Source: an uncultured Faecalibacterium sp.
GTDB taxonomy: Bacteria > Bacillota > Clostridia > Oscillospirales > Ruminococcaceae
DNA: 25,538 nucleotides
Reading direction: 5' to 3'
Assembly (NCBI GenBank): GCA_900539945.1
Contig: UQDV01000036.1
Coordinates: 1-25,538 of the forward strand
Of this stretch, positions 1-7,943 are shown in pieces. Within the stretch, counting starts at the first letter, position 1; each line of letters opens with the position of its first letter. The notes beneath the pieces are model-generated. The model was not told the DNA's origin, did not search any database, and was given only the letters and a program-made list of their open reading frames with translations. The position numbers and the translations under genes were made by a program.

Positions 1-6
1 TGTTAT

Positions 7-68
7 GCCCTTCTAGGGCTTACTCAAGCCACCGGCTCAGCCGGTGGTTTTGACTGCTGTAAAATCAA
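7..68. mobile_element. Possible IS200/IS605-type element end (two hairpins and TTGAT)
   Basis: Two palindromes lie side by side: GCCCT/AGGGC at 7-19 and a perfect stem CCACCGGC/GCCGGTGG at 29-47. About 17 bases further, on the minus strand, is TTGAT (64-68), which overlaps the kinase stop TGA (65-67). Subterminal hairpins beside a short TTGAT/TCAA-like cleavage site are characteristic of IS200/IS605 single-strand transposons such as ISDra2. No transposase is in the window, so the element, if real, extends leftward. A simple terminator is the alternative: the larger stem is followed by only four T on the plus strand and none on the minus strand, where the kinase transcript would need them. Confidence 0.35.
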
Positions 69-1597
69 AGGGCGGCGGCCTGTCCGCTGGCGGGCAGGTC
101 GTTCATGATGAACCAGAAGATGGTGCCTTTGCCCAGCGTGCTCTGCACGCCGAAGCGGAAGCCGTGCTGCTGGAAGATGGCCTTGGTGATGGAAAGGCCC
201 AGCCCGGTGCCCTGCTTGCCGGCGTCCGAACGGGAGCGGTAGTAGCGGTCGAAGATATAGGGCAGGTCGGCGGCGGCGATGCCGGGGCCGTGGTCCTCCA
301 CCTCCACGCGGACCCCTTCGGTGCAGCGGGAAGCCCGCAGGATAAAGATGCCGTCCGGCCCGATGTGGTGCATGGCGTTGCCCAGCAGGTTGTGCAGCGC
401 GCGCTGCATCATGTCCGGGTCGGCGTAGACGGGCAGCTCCTCGTCCGGCAGCTCCAGTTTGAGCTGCCAGCCGTTCTGGGCGCAGATGGCGTCGTAGCGT
501 TCGCTCACTTCGTCGCACAGCTGGCCCATATCAAAGTTCACCCGCTCACAGCGGTCGGCACCGCTGGTCACCTTGCTCAGCTCCATCACGCTGGACACCA
601 GCGCGGTCAGGCGGTCGGTCTCGTCCACGATGATGTTCATTTGTTCGTCGCGGTGGGCCTTGTCATCGCCGGTCAGGTCGCGCACCGTCTCGGCGTAGCC
701 CTTGATGAGGGTCAGCGGAGTGCGCAGGTCGTGGGAGACATTGGCCAGCAGGTCCCGCTGCATCTGGGCCGCCCGCTGCACCTCCTCTGCCATATGGTTG
801 AAGTCCTGTGCAAGGTCGCCCAGCTCGTCGCTGCGGCGGCTCTCCACCTGCACGGCGTAGTTGCCCTTGGCCATCTGGCGGGCGGCGCGGGACAGCTGCC
901 GCAGGGGCTTTGTGAACCACTCACTGAACAGCCACGCCGCCGACATGGCAAAGACAAAGATCAGTGCCGCCGCCAGCGGCAGCAGGGTTCTCAGCACGTT
1001 GCTGGCCTCGGCCACATGCACCAGACTGGTGGTCACCAGCACGGTGTAGCTGCCGTCGGCTGTGGTGCGGCCCACCAGAAGCTGGGCCGAGCCGGACAGG
1101 CGGGGCGGGTTGAGCGTCTGCTTGAAGCCGCCCGGCGAGGTGCGGCACTTCTTGCGCATGGCAATGGCGGTGTTCACCACCTCATTGCTGGATGCGTCCG
1201 AAAGATACGTCTCATGTAAGTTGCAGTAAGACTGGTTCTCGATCTTGTAGATCTGCCGCAGGGTGGAGTCGGAGATGTCCACACAGAAGCTGCTCAGCGC
1301 CCCTTTGGAATACAGGTCCATGGCCAGCTTGTCAAAAAAGCCGGTGTTGACATACAGCCGTCCGAAGGACCAGGAAGAAAGAGCGGTGCCCTCGGCCAGG
1401 GCGTCGTCCAGCTGGGACACCACGTTTTCGGCCTGGGTGGTCAGCTGCCGTTCGATGTGCCGGGTATACAGCGGTTCCAGCAGCTGGGTGGACAGGATCC
1501 AGAACAGCACCAGCAGAAACAGGCAGATGAAGCACAAAAAGAACATCAGCTGCCCGCGGATGCCAAGCCCGCGCCGGGCATTGTTTGTTCGCCGCAT
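65..1597 (-). CDS. Two-component sensor histidine kinase (HAMP type)
   Basis: Membrane sensor kinase of about 510 residues. A first membrane helix lies near residues 16-38, an extracellular sensing region at about 39-203, and a second helix near 204-225 leading into a HAMP linker. The phosphoacceptor box reads NVSHDLRTPL (His about 289), followed by an ATPase domain with N-box NLLGNAMHH, G1 box DHGPGI and G2 box GTGLGLSI. It should autophosphorylate and transfer phosphate to the regulator encoded just upstream; the two genes are 18 bases apart. The ATG at 1597 is preferred: GGAGG (1609-1613) is 11 bases away, whereas the in-frame GTG at 1606 is only 2 bases from it. The external domain suggests no ligand. 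The stop lies inside a possible transposon target site. Confidence 0.93.
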   Translation of the reverse strand: MRRTNNARRGLGIRGQLMFFLCFICLFLLVLFWILSTQLLEPLYTRHIERQLTTQAENVVSQLDDALAEGTALSSWSFGRLYVNTGFFDKLAMDLYSKGALSSFCVDISDSTLRQIYKIENQSYCNLHETYLSDASSNEVVNTAIAMRKKCRTSPGGFKQTLNPPRLSGSAQLLVGRTTADGSYTVLVTTSLVHVAEASNVLRTLLPLAAALIFVFAMSAAWLFSEWFTKPLRQLSRAARQMAKGNYAVQVESRRSDELGDLAQDFNHMAEEVQRAAQMQRDLLANVSHDLRTPLTLIKGYAETVRDLTGDDKAHRDEQMNIIVDETDRLTALVSSVMELSKVTSGADRCERVNFDMGQLCDEVSERYDAICAQNGWQLKLELPDEELPVYADPDMMQRALHNLLGNAMHHIGPDGIFILRASRCTEGVRVEVEDHGPGIAAADLPYIFDRYYRSRSDAGKQGTGLGLSITKAIFQQHGFRFGVQSTLGKGTIFWFIMNDLPASGQAAAL

Positions 1598-1615
1598 GAA
1601 CTGCACAGCCTCCGT

Positions 1616-2302
1616 TTACCGCACTGCGTCGGGGTCGAACTTGTAGCCGATGCCCCACACGGTGGCAATGTAGCTGCGGCATTTGCCCAGGTGGCCGCGC
1701 AGCATCTTGACGTGGGTGTCCACGGTGCGGTCCTCGCCGAAGTAGTCGTAGTTCCATACCTTCTGCAGGATCTTTTCGCGGCTGAGGGCGATGCCCTTGT
1801 TGGAGGCCAGGAACACCAGCAGGTCGAACTCCTTGGGGGTCAGGGCCACATCCTCCCCGGCCACCCGCACGGTGTGGCTGGCGGTGTCGATGGTCAGGTC
1901 CCCGAAGGTCATGGTGGCGGAAGAAGTTTCCGCCCGGGGCATGGTGCGGTTGAGCACGGCACGCACGCGGGCCACCAGCTCCCGGGGGGAGAAGGGCTTG
2001 ACCACATAGTCGTCGGCGCCGCCCTCCAGACCGGCCAGCTTGTCGTATTCCTCGCCGCGGGCAGTGAGGATGATCACGGGGGTGTTGATGTGGCGGGTGC
2101 GCATCTCACGCAGGCAGGTCATACCGTCCATAAAGGGCATCATCAGGTCCAGGATCACCAGGTCGAACCCGCCGCCGGACAGCAGCGACAGGGCGGCAGA
2201 GCCGTCACCGGCTTCCTCGCACGCATAGCCCGCATATTGTAAATTCTCGCGGATGAGCTCCCGGATGCGGGGCTCGTCGTCAACGATCAGGATCTTTGCC
2301 AT
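1616..2302 (-). CDS. OmpR/PhoB-family response regulator
   Basis: A 228-residue DNA-binding regulator. The receiver domain carries the acidic pair near residues 8-9, phosphoacceptor Asp52 (LVILDLMMP), Thr80 and Lys102 (VVKPFSP). The C-terminal winged helix contains LTPKEFDLLVFLAS and ends with TVWGIGYKF, typical of the OmpR/PhoB group. It is the first gene of a two-gene operon with the kinase. An AGGAGGG ribosome site lies 8 bases before the ATG. The upstream region carries 11-bp phased TTCAC-like repeats overlapping where a -35 would sit, which suggests autoregulation in the style of PhoP of Bacillus. Whether the signal is phosphate, envelope stress or something else cannot be read from the sequence. 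Confidence 0.95.
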   Translation of the reverse strand: MAKILIVDDEPRIRELIRENLQYAGYACEEAGDGSAALSLLSGGGFDLVILDLMMPFMDGMTCLREMRTRHINTPVIILTARGEEYDKLAGLEGGADDYVVKPFSPRELVARVRAVLNRTMPRAETSSATMTFGDLTIDTASHTVRVAGEDVALTPKEFDLLVFLASNKGIALSREKILQKVWNYDYFGEDRTVDTHVKMLRGHLGKCRSYIATVWGIGYKFDPDAVR

Positions 2303-2337
2303 AAAACAGGTCCCTCCTATCAGCTTGAATCACATCT

Positions 2338-2343
2338 ATCTTA
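2338..2343 (-). promoter_or_regulatory. Candidate -10 of the two-component operon
   Basis: TAAGAT on the minus strand, about 36 bases before the regulator ATG. No good -35 exists at the right distance; phased TTCAC repeats occupy that place. A poor -35 covered by activator sites would fit an activator-dependent promoter, but the -10 itself is only moderate. Confidence 0.4.
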
Positions 2344-2354
2344 ATCGAAGAATT

Positions 2355-2380
2355 GGAAAATCCTGTGAAACTTGCGTGAA
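2355..2380 (-). promoter_or_regulatory. Direct repeats with 11-bp period, candidate response-regulator box
   Basis: Read on the minus strand, TTCAC begins at 2380, TTCAC at 2369 and TTCC at 2358, each exactly 11 bases apart; a T-rich fourth unit begins at 2391. OmpR/PhoB-type regulators bind as tandem dimers to direct repeats of this period. The array overlaps the -35 region of the regulator's own promoter, so autoregulation is the likely role. Confidence 0.5.
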
Positions 2381-2457
2381 GCATTTGAAAACCCCTTCAC
2401 ACACCCCAGTATACCACACAAAATGTGTGCTGCACAGGGTCGTTTGCGCAAAAGTGC

Positions 2458-2486
2458 TTGACGCTGCGTGTTTTGTATAGGATAAT
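2458..2486 (+). promoter_or_regulatory. Sigma-A-type promoter for the glycosyltransferase
   Basis: TTGACG (2458-2463), a 17-base spacer, then GATAAT (2481-2486). It leaves a leader of roughly 75 bases before the GTG start at 2569. Confidence 0.75.
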
Positions 2487-2568
2487 AAACTTGTTGAGAA
2501 AGGTGCAAAGGCACGCCATGCGAAGAAAAACAGCGGCCGTTTGCAGAGCAACAGATGAGGTATTGTGT

Positions 2569-3309
2569 GTGAGTATCCCGAAAATCATTCATTACTGCTG
2601 GTTCGGCGGCGGGCCGATCAGCGAAGCGGACCGCAAGTGCATGGAAAGCTGGCAGAAGTTCTGCCCGGACTACAAGATCATCGAGTGGAACGAGCAGAAT
2701 TTTGAGATCAGCGCAAACCGCTACGCACAGCAGGCCTACGAGGCAAAGAAATACGCCTTTGTATCGGACTATGCGCGGCTGGCGGTGGTGTACGAGTACG
2801 GCGGCATCTATCTGGATACAGACGTGGAGCTGGTGCGCCCGCTGGATGAGCTGCTGGAACTGCCCGGGTTTATGGGGTTTCAGAACAACAACGAAGTAGC
2901 CACCGGGCTGGGGTTCGGGGCGTGCAAGGGCAACCCGGTGGTGCAGGCGTTGCTGCGGGATTACGATGCACTGGATTTTATAAAGGCAGACGGCAGCGTG
3001 GATCTGACGCCCTGCCCGGAGCGGAATACAAAAGTATTGCAGACGCTGGGCGTGCGCGTAGACGGAACAAGGCAGAGCATCGCGGAAATGGAGATCTTTC
3101 CGGCAGAGTATTTCTGCCCGATGGAGTTTGCCACCCGGAAGCTCCGGGTGACGCCCAAGACCTACTCCATCCACCGCTATGCCGAAAGCTGGAAGCCGAA
3201 GCCCAGCGCGGTCAGCCGCATTTTGCAGCGGCTGCTGAAGAAGCACTATTATACATGGTACTGCCCTCTGCGTGGCCGGATCGAGGGACGGCTGAGAAAG
3301 AGAACCTGA
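2569..3309 (+). CDS. Glycosyltransferase, family 32-like (capsule/polysaccharide type)
   Basis: A 246-residue protein beginning IPKIIHYCWFGG, the hallmark opening of sugar transferases with the DXD motif (Gly_transf_sug, GT32-like). The nucleotide-sugar and metal motif GGIYLDTDVE is at about residues 78-87. These enzymes add sugars to capsule, exopolysaccharide or glycolipid acceptors at the cytoplasmic face; the acceptor here is unknown. The open frame runs up to 2425, but the family N-terminus and a GAGG site (2557-2560) 8 bases upstream favour GTG 2569; the ATG at 2518 would add an unconserved leader. It stands alone with its own promoter and terminator, not in a polysaccharide cluster. 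Confidence 0.88.
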   Translation: MSIPKIIHYCWFGGGPISEADRKCMESWQKFCPDYKIIEWNEQNFEISANRYAQQAYEAKKYAFVSDYARLAVVYEYGGIYLDTDVELVRPLDELLELPGFMGFQNNNEVATGLGFGACKGNPVVQALLRDYDALDFIKADGSVDLTPCPERNTKVLQTLGVRVDGTRQSIAEMEIFPAEYFCPMEFATRKLRVTPKTYSIHRYAESWKPKPSAVSRILQRLLKKHYYTWYCPLRGRIEGRLRKRT

Positions 3310-3315
3310 AAACCG

Positions 3316-3351
3316 GAGCTGCTGCACGATGCTGTGTGGCAGTTCTTTTTT
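3316..3351 (+). terminator. Rho-independent terminator after the glycosyltransferase
   Basis: A 12-bp stem with three G-U pairs (3316-3327 with 3334-3345), a 6-base loop, then six T. It starts 6 bases after the stop codon. Confidence 0.85.
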
Positions 3352-3358
3352 GTCCCGC

Positions 3359-3387
3359 TTGCCCTTTGTGCGCGGGAATGTTATACT
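3359..3387 (+). promoter_or_regulatory. Promoter of the propeller/DUF436/YggS/ABC operon
   Basis: TTGCCC (3359-3364), a 17-base spacer and TATACT (3382-3387), sitting just behind the preceding terminator and about 50 bases before the ATG at 3439. Confidence 0.75.
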
Positions 3388-3438
3388 AACGCAGGATGGG
3401 AGTTCCATCATTTTCAGACAGACAAAGGAAATTTTTGC

Positions 3439-4746
3439 ATGCGAATCGGACTGGTTGAATTTTTGCTGATCCTTGCCATTGCGTCCCTCACGGTGGGGCC
3501 GCAGGTGGCCTTGTTCGTGGACCGCTGGATGCGGCGGGCCAACCGCGCCAACGCCCGGGCGGCACGCCGCCGGGCCGAATATGCGGCCCAGATGGCGGCC
3601 GAGCGGGATGCGCTGCTCAAGCGGTTCCGTACCGCCAGCACCGTGTTCGGGGTGGGCATCCTGCTGGCATTGGTGTATGCGCTGGTGTTCCGGCCCATCG
3701 ACACCCCGCCGCAGGCCTACACCGCGCCGGAGGTGCGCCAGAGCACCGGTGCCGTGCAGACAGCCCTTTCTGCCGACAGCCGGGATGTGCTGGCACTGAG
3801 AGACTATCAGGGCGTGGACTGCATCCGTGAGCAGGACGGCTTTGTGTATGCGGCTGCGTACAACGGCGCGACCCTGAAAAAGCGGAAGAGTGACCTTGTG
3901 CGCACCGATGGCGGCAGCTTTTCGGCCATCCTGAGCGTGGACGGAGAGCTGACCGGCTTTGCTTTTGATGCAGACGGGGACCTGTGGCTGACCGTCCTCA
4001 CCCCCGGCGGCGGGGCTCTGTGCCGTGCAAGACACGACAGCTGGGGCGCGGCCGTGGAACAGGTGGTCACCCAGATCGACGGGGCCCCGCTGGGGGCCGT
4101 CTCTGCGGTGGAGGCCGGCCCGGACGGCAAGGTGTACTTTGCCGTGGCGGGCGGGGAAGCCGTGGACAATGGGCTGGAAGCGGCCCTGCGCACCGAGCTG
4201 CTGGCCCACACCGGCACCGGCTGGGTGTATGTGTACGACCCGGCGGACCGGTCGGTGCAGCGGGTGGTCGGCGGCGTGGCCGGGGCATCCGGCCTGGCCC
4301 TGAGCCCGGACGGCAGGACCCTGTATGTTTCGGATCTGGGCAATCGCTGTGTATGGAGCATGGACGCTGACGCCCGGGAACTGACGGCCGGCGGCAAAAA
4401 CTGCCAAAGTGCCTTTTCCGGCCTGCCGGGCTACCCCGGTGCACTGGCAATGGAAGCCGACGGCACCCTGTACATCAGCTACCGCTGGGCCCGCAGCGGC
4501 TGGCTGGAAAAGAACGCCGACAGCACCCTGCTGCGGGGCATCGCCCTGCGGGCGGGTCAGAATCTGCAGGAAAAGCTGTTCGGCCTGCCGTCCGACGCTC
4601 CCTGCGCGGAGGCGGTGAGCACCGCCGACGGCAGCTGGAAGCGGACGTTCACCGGCGGCAGCAGCTGCACGGCGGTGTGCCCGGTGGGCAGCAAAGTGTA
4701 TTTTGGCGCGGCGGACAGCGCACAGGTGCTGTCGGCACGCATTTAA
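3439..4746 (+). CDS. Membrane-anchored beta-propeller protein (SMP-30/strictosidine-synthase-like)
   Basis: A 435-residue protein. Residues 4-23 form a short hydrophobic helix ending in Gly-Pro, followed by a basic amphipathic stretch (about 29-62) very rich in Arg and Ala; a second membrane helix lies at about 67-84. The rest looks like a beta-propeller with repeated D-G turns: FDADGDLWLT, GPDGKVYFAV, LSPDGRTLYVSDLGNR and EADGTLYISY. The segment GLALSPDGRTLYVSD, after a VYDPADRSVQRVVGG strand, resembles the strictosidine synthase/SMP-30 lactonase fold. With two helices the propeller probably faces the inside or is held near the membrane; topology is uncertain. Start chosen at 3439 because AAAGGA (3424-3429) precedes it and the promoter lies at 3359-3387. 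First gene of a four-gene operon; specific function unknown. Confidence 0.75.
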   Translation: MRIGLVEFLLILAIASLTVGPQVALFVDRWMRRANRANARAARRRAEYAAQMAAERDALLKRFRTASTVFGVGILLALVYALVFRPIDTPPQAYTAPEVRQSTGAVQTALSADSRDVLALRDYQGVDCIREQDGFVYAAAYNGATLKKRKSDLVRTDGGSFSAILSVDGELTGFAFDADGDLWLTVLTPGGGALCRARHDSWGAAVEQVVTQIDGAPLGAVSAVEAGPDGKVYFAVAGGEAVDNGLEAALRTELLAHTGTGWVYVYDPADRSVQRVVGGVAGASGLALSPDGRTLYVSDLGNRCVWSMDADARELTAGGKNCQSAFSGLPGYPGALAMEADGTLYISYRWARSGWLEKNADSTLLRGIALRAGQNLQEKLFGLPSDAPCAEAVSTADGSWKRTFTGGSSCTAVCPVGSKVYFGAADSAQVLSARI

Positions 4747-4764
4747 AGACCGAGGTGTTTTGAT

Positions 4765-5325
4765 ATGACAGAAGCATTTCAGAAACAGATCGAACAGGAG
4801 GCCCGGCAGGCCGTGACCGAACTGCTGGCCGAAGCAAAGCTGAAAAAAGGCGATGTGTTCGTGGTAGGCTGCTCGTCCAGCGAGATCGTGGGCGGGCACA
4901 TCGGCAAGGATTCCAGCCTGGAAGCGGCCCGCGCCGTGTATGCAGGCATTGCCCCGGTGCTGGCCGAAAACGGCATCTGGCTGGCAGCGCAGTGCTGTGA
5001 GCATCTGAACCGGGCCATTATCATCGAGCGGGAAGCTGCGGAAAAATACGGCTGGGAGGAGGTATGCGTGGTGCCCCGGCCCCATGCCGGCGGCAGCTGG
5101 GCCACTACCTGCTGGAAGAACTTCCAGGACCCGGTGGCCGTGGAGGAGATCCGCGCCCACGCGGGTATCGACATCGGCGGCACCCTCATCGGCATGCACC
5201 TGAGGCGGGTGGCCGTGCCGGTGCGGCTGAGCCTTTCCAAGATCGGCGAAGCAACTATCCTGTGCGCCCGCACCCGCCCGAAGCTCATTGGCGGCGAGCG
5301 CGCCAAGTATACCGAGGAGGACTGA
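4765..5325 (+). CDS. TIGR01440/DUF436 (UPF0340, YwlG-like) family protein
   Basis: A 186-residue protein matching the full usual length of the UPF0340/DUF436 family (YwlG of Bacillus subtilis). Recognisable segments include VVGCSSSEIVGGHIGKDSS, LAAQCCEHLNRA and GIDIGGTLIGMHLRRVAVPV. The biochemical role of the family is not established; the many conserved Cys, His and Ser residues suggest an enzyme or ligand-binding protein of the cytosol. It begins 18 bases after the propeller gene and ends 6 bases before the YggS gene, so it is almost certainly co-transcribed with both. Confidence 0.88.
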   Translation: MTEAFQKQIEQEARQAVTELLAEAKLKKGDVFVVGCSSSEIVGGHIGKDSSLEAARAVYAGIAPVLAENGIWLAAQCCEHLNRAIIIEREAAEKYGWEEVCVVPRPHAGGSWATTCWKNFQDPVAVEEIRAHAGIDIGGTLIGMHLRRVAVPVRLSLSKIGEATILCARTRPKLIGGERAKYTEED

Positions 5326-5331
5326 GATACC

Positions 5332-6054
5332 ATGGCAGAAAAGACGTTGGAGCAAATGCGGGAAGCCGTGGAGGAGATCCGCGCAAAGATGGCTGCCGCT
5401 GCCCGGGAAGCAGGCCGGGACCCGGCGCAGGTGCAGCTGTGCGCCGCCTGCAAGACCCGCACCGCTGAGACGGTGGCCGCCAGTGCCGCGCTGCCCATTG
5501 ACGTGTTTGGCGAGAACCATGTGCAGGAGCTGTGCGCAAACTTTGACGCCGGGGCCTACTGCGGCAAGCCCAGCCATTTTATCGGCCACCTGCAGACCAA
5601 CAAGATCAAAAAGGTGCTGGGCCGCGCCAGCCTCATCCAGAGCGTGGACAGCGAACACCTGCTGGCCGCCATCGAAAAGGAAGCCGCTAAGGCCGGCATC
5701 GTGCAGAATGTGCTGCTGGAGGTGAACATCGGCGGCGAGGAGAGCAAGACCGGTGTGGCACCGGAAGCCCTCTGGCCCCTGCTGGATGCGGCTGCCGCAC
5801 AGGAACACATCCGGGTGAAGGGCCTGATGGCCATCCCGCCCGTGAACGACGATGACGCCCAGAACCGCCGGTATCTGGCCCAGGTGTACAAGCTGTTCGT
5901 GCAGGCCGGGGAGCGCGGCTACCAGAACGTGGCCATGGAGACCCTTTCCATGGGCATGAGCGGCGACTTTGAAAACGCCATCCGCGAGGGTGCCACGCTG
6001 GTGCGCATCGGCACCGCCATTTACGGCGAGCGGGATTACAGCAAGAAGGGATAA
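5332..6054 (+). CDS. YggS/PROSC-family PLP homeostasis protein
   Basis: A 240-residue single-domain alanine-racemase-fold protein of the YggS (PLPBP) family. The PLP-binding lysine is Lys41 in LCAACKTR, followed by the family hallmarks FGENHVQEL, HFIGHLQTNK and LSMGMSGDFENAIREGATLVRIG. Family members bind pyridoxal phosphate without clear catalysis and balance free PLP and amino-acid pools. The gene is separated by only 6 bases from the DUF436 gene. In many Firmicutes yggS sits with cell-division genes (sepF); it does not here. Confidence 0.95.
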   Translation: MAEKTLEQMREAVEEIRAKMAAAAREAGRDPAQVQLCAACKTRTAETVAASAALPIDVFGENHVQELCANFDAGAYCGKPSHFIGHLQTNKIKKVLGRASLIQSVDSEHLLAAIEKEAAKAGIVQNVLLEVNIGGEESKTGVAPEALWPLLDAAAAQEHIRVKGLMAIPPVNDDDAQNRRYLAQVYKLFVQAGERGYQNVAMETLSMGMSGDFENAIREGATLVRIGTAIYGERDYSKKG

Positions 6055-6083
6055 GGAAACTTTCCCCCTCAGGGGAGCCTATT

Positions 6084-7886
6084 ATGGGAGGTATTATGCC
6101 AAAACAGAAGATCAATGACCCCGGGGCACATCACGCCAGCAGCGGCGCGCTGATCCGGCGCTTCCTGCCCTATCTGGTCAAGTACAAAAAGACCCTGTTC
6201 CTGGACCTGTTCTGTGCCGCACTGACTACTCTGTGCGACATCGTGCTGCCCAAGATCATGAGCACCATCACCAACTCCGCCATGGGGGTGGGCATCACCC
6301 TGACGGCGGGCATCGTGCTGCGGCTGGCGGCGCTGTACTTCGTGCTGCGCATCATCGACGGCGCGGCCAGCTACTATATGTCCAGCATCGGCCACATCAT
6401 GGGCGTGCACATCGAGACGGATATGCGCCGCGACGCCTTTGACCACCTGCTGCGTCTGGACCACACCTACTACAACAACACCAAGGTGGGCACCATCATG
6501 GGCCGCATCACCAACGACCTGTTCGATGTGACCGAGTTCGCCCACCACTGCCCGGAGGAATTTTTCATCGCGGCCATCAAGATCGTGGTGTCCTTCGTCA
6601 TCCTGTGTCAGGCCAGCATCCCGCTGACGCTGGCGGTGTTTGCCTGTGTGCCCCTGATGGGGGTGGTGTCGGTGTACCTGAACGGCCGGCTGCGGGCACG
6701 GTTCCGCCAGCAGCGGGTGCAGATCGGTGAACTGAACTCCACCATCGAGGACAGCCTGCTGGGGCAGGGCGTGGTCAAGGCGTTTGCCGCCGAGGACGAA
6801 GAGCGGAAAAAATTTGCCAAGGGCAACAAGGATTTTGAGCAGATCAAGACCCTTGGTTACTACGCCATGGGTGCCTTCAACACCTCCACCCGCCTGTTCG
6901 ACGGCCTGATGTATCTGGTGGTCATTCTGGCGGGCGGCTTGTCGCTGGTATACGGCAGGATCACCGCCGGTGATCTGGTGGCCTACATGCTGTACGTCAC
7001 CACCCTCATCGCTACCATCCGGCGCATCGTGGAGTTTGCCGAGCAGTTCCAGCGCGGCATGACCGGCATCGAGCGCTTTGCCGAGATCATGGACACCCCG
7101 GTGGCCATTCAGGACGCCCCGGACGCCGTGCCCCTGCAGCCCGGCCCCGGCGCGATCCGGTTCGAGAACGTCAGCTTTGAGTACCCGGATGACCACAACA
7201 AGGTGCTGCACAACATCAGTCTGGACATCCACGCCGGGGAGCGGCTGGCGCTGGTGGGCGCTTCCGGCGGCGGCAAGACCACTCTGTGCAACTTGATCCC
7301 CCGCTTTTACGAGGTGACGGACGGCCGCATCCTCATCGACGGGCAGGATATCCGCCATGTCACCCTGAAGAGCCTGCGGCAGGACATCGGCATCGTGCAG
7401 CAGGACGTGTACCTGTTCAGCGGCACGGTGGCCCAGAACATCGCCTACGGCAAGCCCGGTGCCACACGCGAGGAGATCGTGGAGGCGGCCCGTCTGGCCG
7501 GTGCCGAGCGGTTCATTCTGGCCCTGAAGGACGGCTTTGACACCTACGTCGGAGAGCGCGGCGTCAAGCTGTCCGGCGGCCAGAAACAGCGCATCGCCAT
7601 TGCCCGTGTGTTCCTGAAGAACCCGCCCATTCTGATTCTGGACGAGGCCACCAGTGCACTGGACAACGAGAGCGAGATCCTGGTGGGCCAGAGCCTGGAA
7701 AAACTGGCCCACGGCCGCACCACCCTGACCATTGCCCACCGCCTGACCACCATCAAGGATTACGACCGCATCCTGGTTCTGGGCGAAGAGGGCATTGTGG
7801 AATCCGGTACCCACGAACAGCTGCTGGCAAAGCAGGGCGTGTACTACCGCCTGTGGAACCAGCTGCCGGGAGAAGATACACTGTAA
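6084..7886 (+). CDS. ABC exporter, fused permease and ATPase
   Basis: A 600-residue half-transporter with an N-terminal type I exporter membrane domain (about 25-330, six helices expected) and a C-terminal nucleotide-binding domain. Walker A GASGGGKTTL is near residue 392, the Q-loop is at IVQQDVYLFSG, the signature LSGGQKQR near 495, Walker B ILILDEATSALD near 515 and the switch His in IAHRL. It should work as a homodimer exporting a lipid, drug or peptide; the substrate is not evident, and no partner half-transporter is adjacent. Two starts are possible: ATG 6084 (GGGGAG 6 bases upstream) and ATG 6096 (GGGAGG only 4 bases upstream). Last gene of the operon. Confidence 0.93.
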   Translation: MGGIMPKQKINDPGAHHASSGALIRRFLPYLVKYKKTLFLDLFCAALTTLCDIVLPKIMSTITNSAMGVGITLTAGIVLRLAALYFVLRIIDGAASYYMSSIGHIMGVHIETDMRRDAFDHLLRLDHTYYNNTKVGTIMGRITNDLFDVTEFAHHCPEEFFIAAIKIVVSFVILCQASIPLTLAVFACVPLMGVVSVYLNGRLRARFRQQRVQIGELNSTIEDSLLGQGVVKAFAAEDEERKKFAKGNKDFEQIKTLGYYAMGAFNTSTRLFDGLMYLVVILAGGLSLVYGRITAGDLVAYMLYVTTLIATIRRIVEFAEQFQRGMTGIERFAEIMDTPVAIQDAPDAVPLQPGPGAIRFENVSFEYPDDHNKVLHNISLDIHAGERLALVGASGGGKTTLCNLIPRFYEVTDGRILIDGQDIRHVTLKSLRQDIGIVQQDVYLFSGTVAQNIAYGKPGATREEIVEAARLAGAERFILALKDGFDTYVGERGVKLSGGQKQRIAIARVFLKNPPILILDEATSALDNESEILVGQSLEKLAHGRTTLTIAHRLTTIKDYDRILVLGEEGIVESGTHEQLLAKQGVYYRLWNQLPGEDTL

Positions 7887-7894
7887 AGGATAAG

Positions 7895-7928
7895 AAAAGA
7901 GGCGCTGCCATCCGGCAGCGCCTCTTTT
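7895..7928. terminator. Bidirectional terminator between ABC exporter and glucokinase
   Basis: A perfect 15-bp stem (7895-7909 with 7914-7928) with a 4-base loop, with A and T runs at its two edges, lying between two convergent genes. Confidence 0.92.
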
Positions 7929-7943
7929 GCGATCAGGTATGTT

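Noticed and set aside
3316..3328. 13 bases shared with 17268-17280, possible dispersed repeat
   Set aside because: Both copies are the 5' arm of intrinsic terminators and the 3' arms differ; convergence on a stable stem explains it without a mobile repeat.
2341..5808. 1155-codon open frame on the minus strand
   Set aside because: It lies antisense to at least four well-recognised genes and its translation has no recognisable domain. High GC and codon bias keep the opposite frame open.
6069..7814. 581-codon minus-strand frame
   Set aside because: Exactly opposite the ABC exporter, whose Walker and signature motifs are intact on the plus strand.
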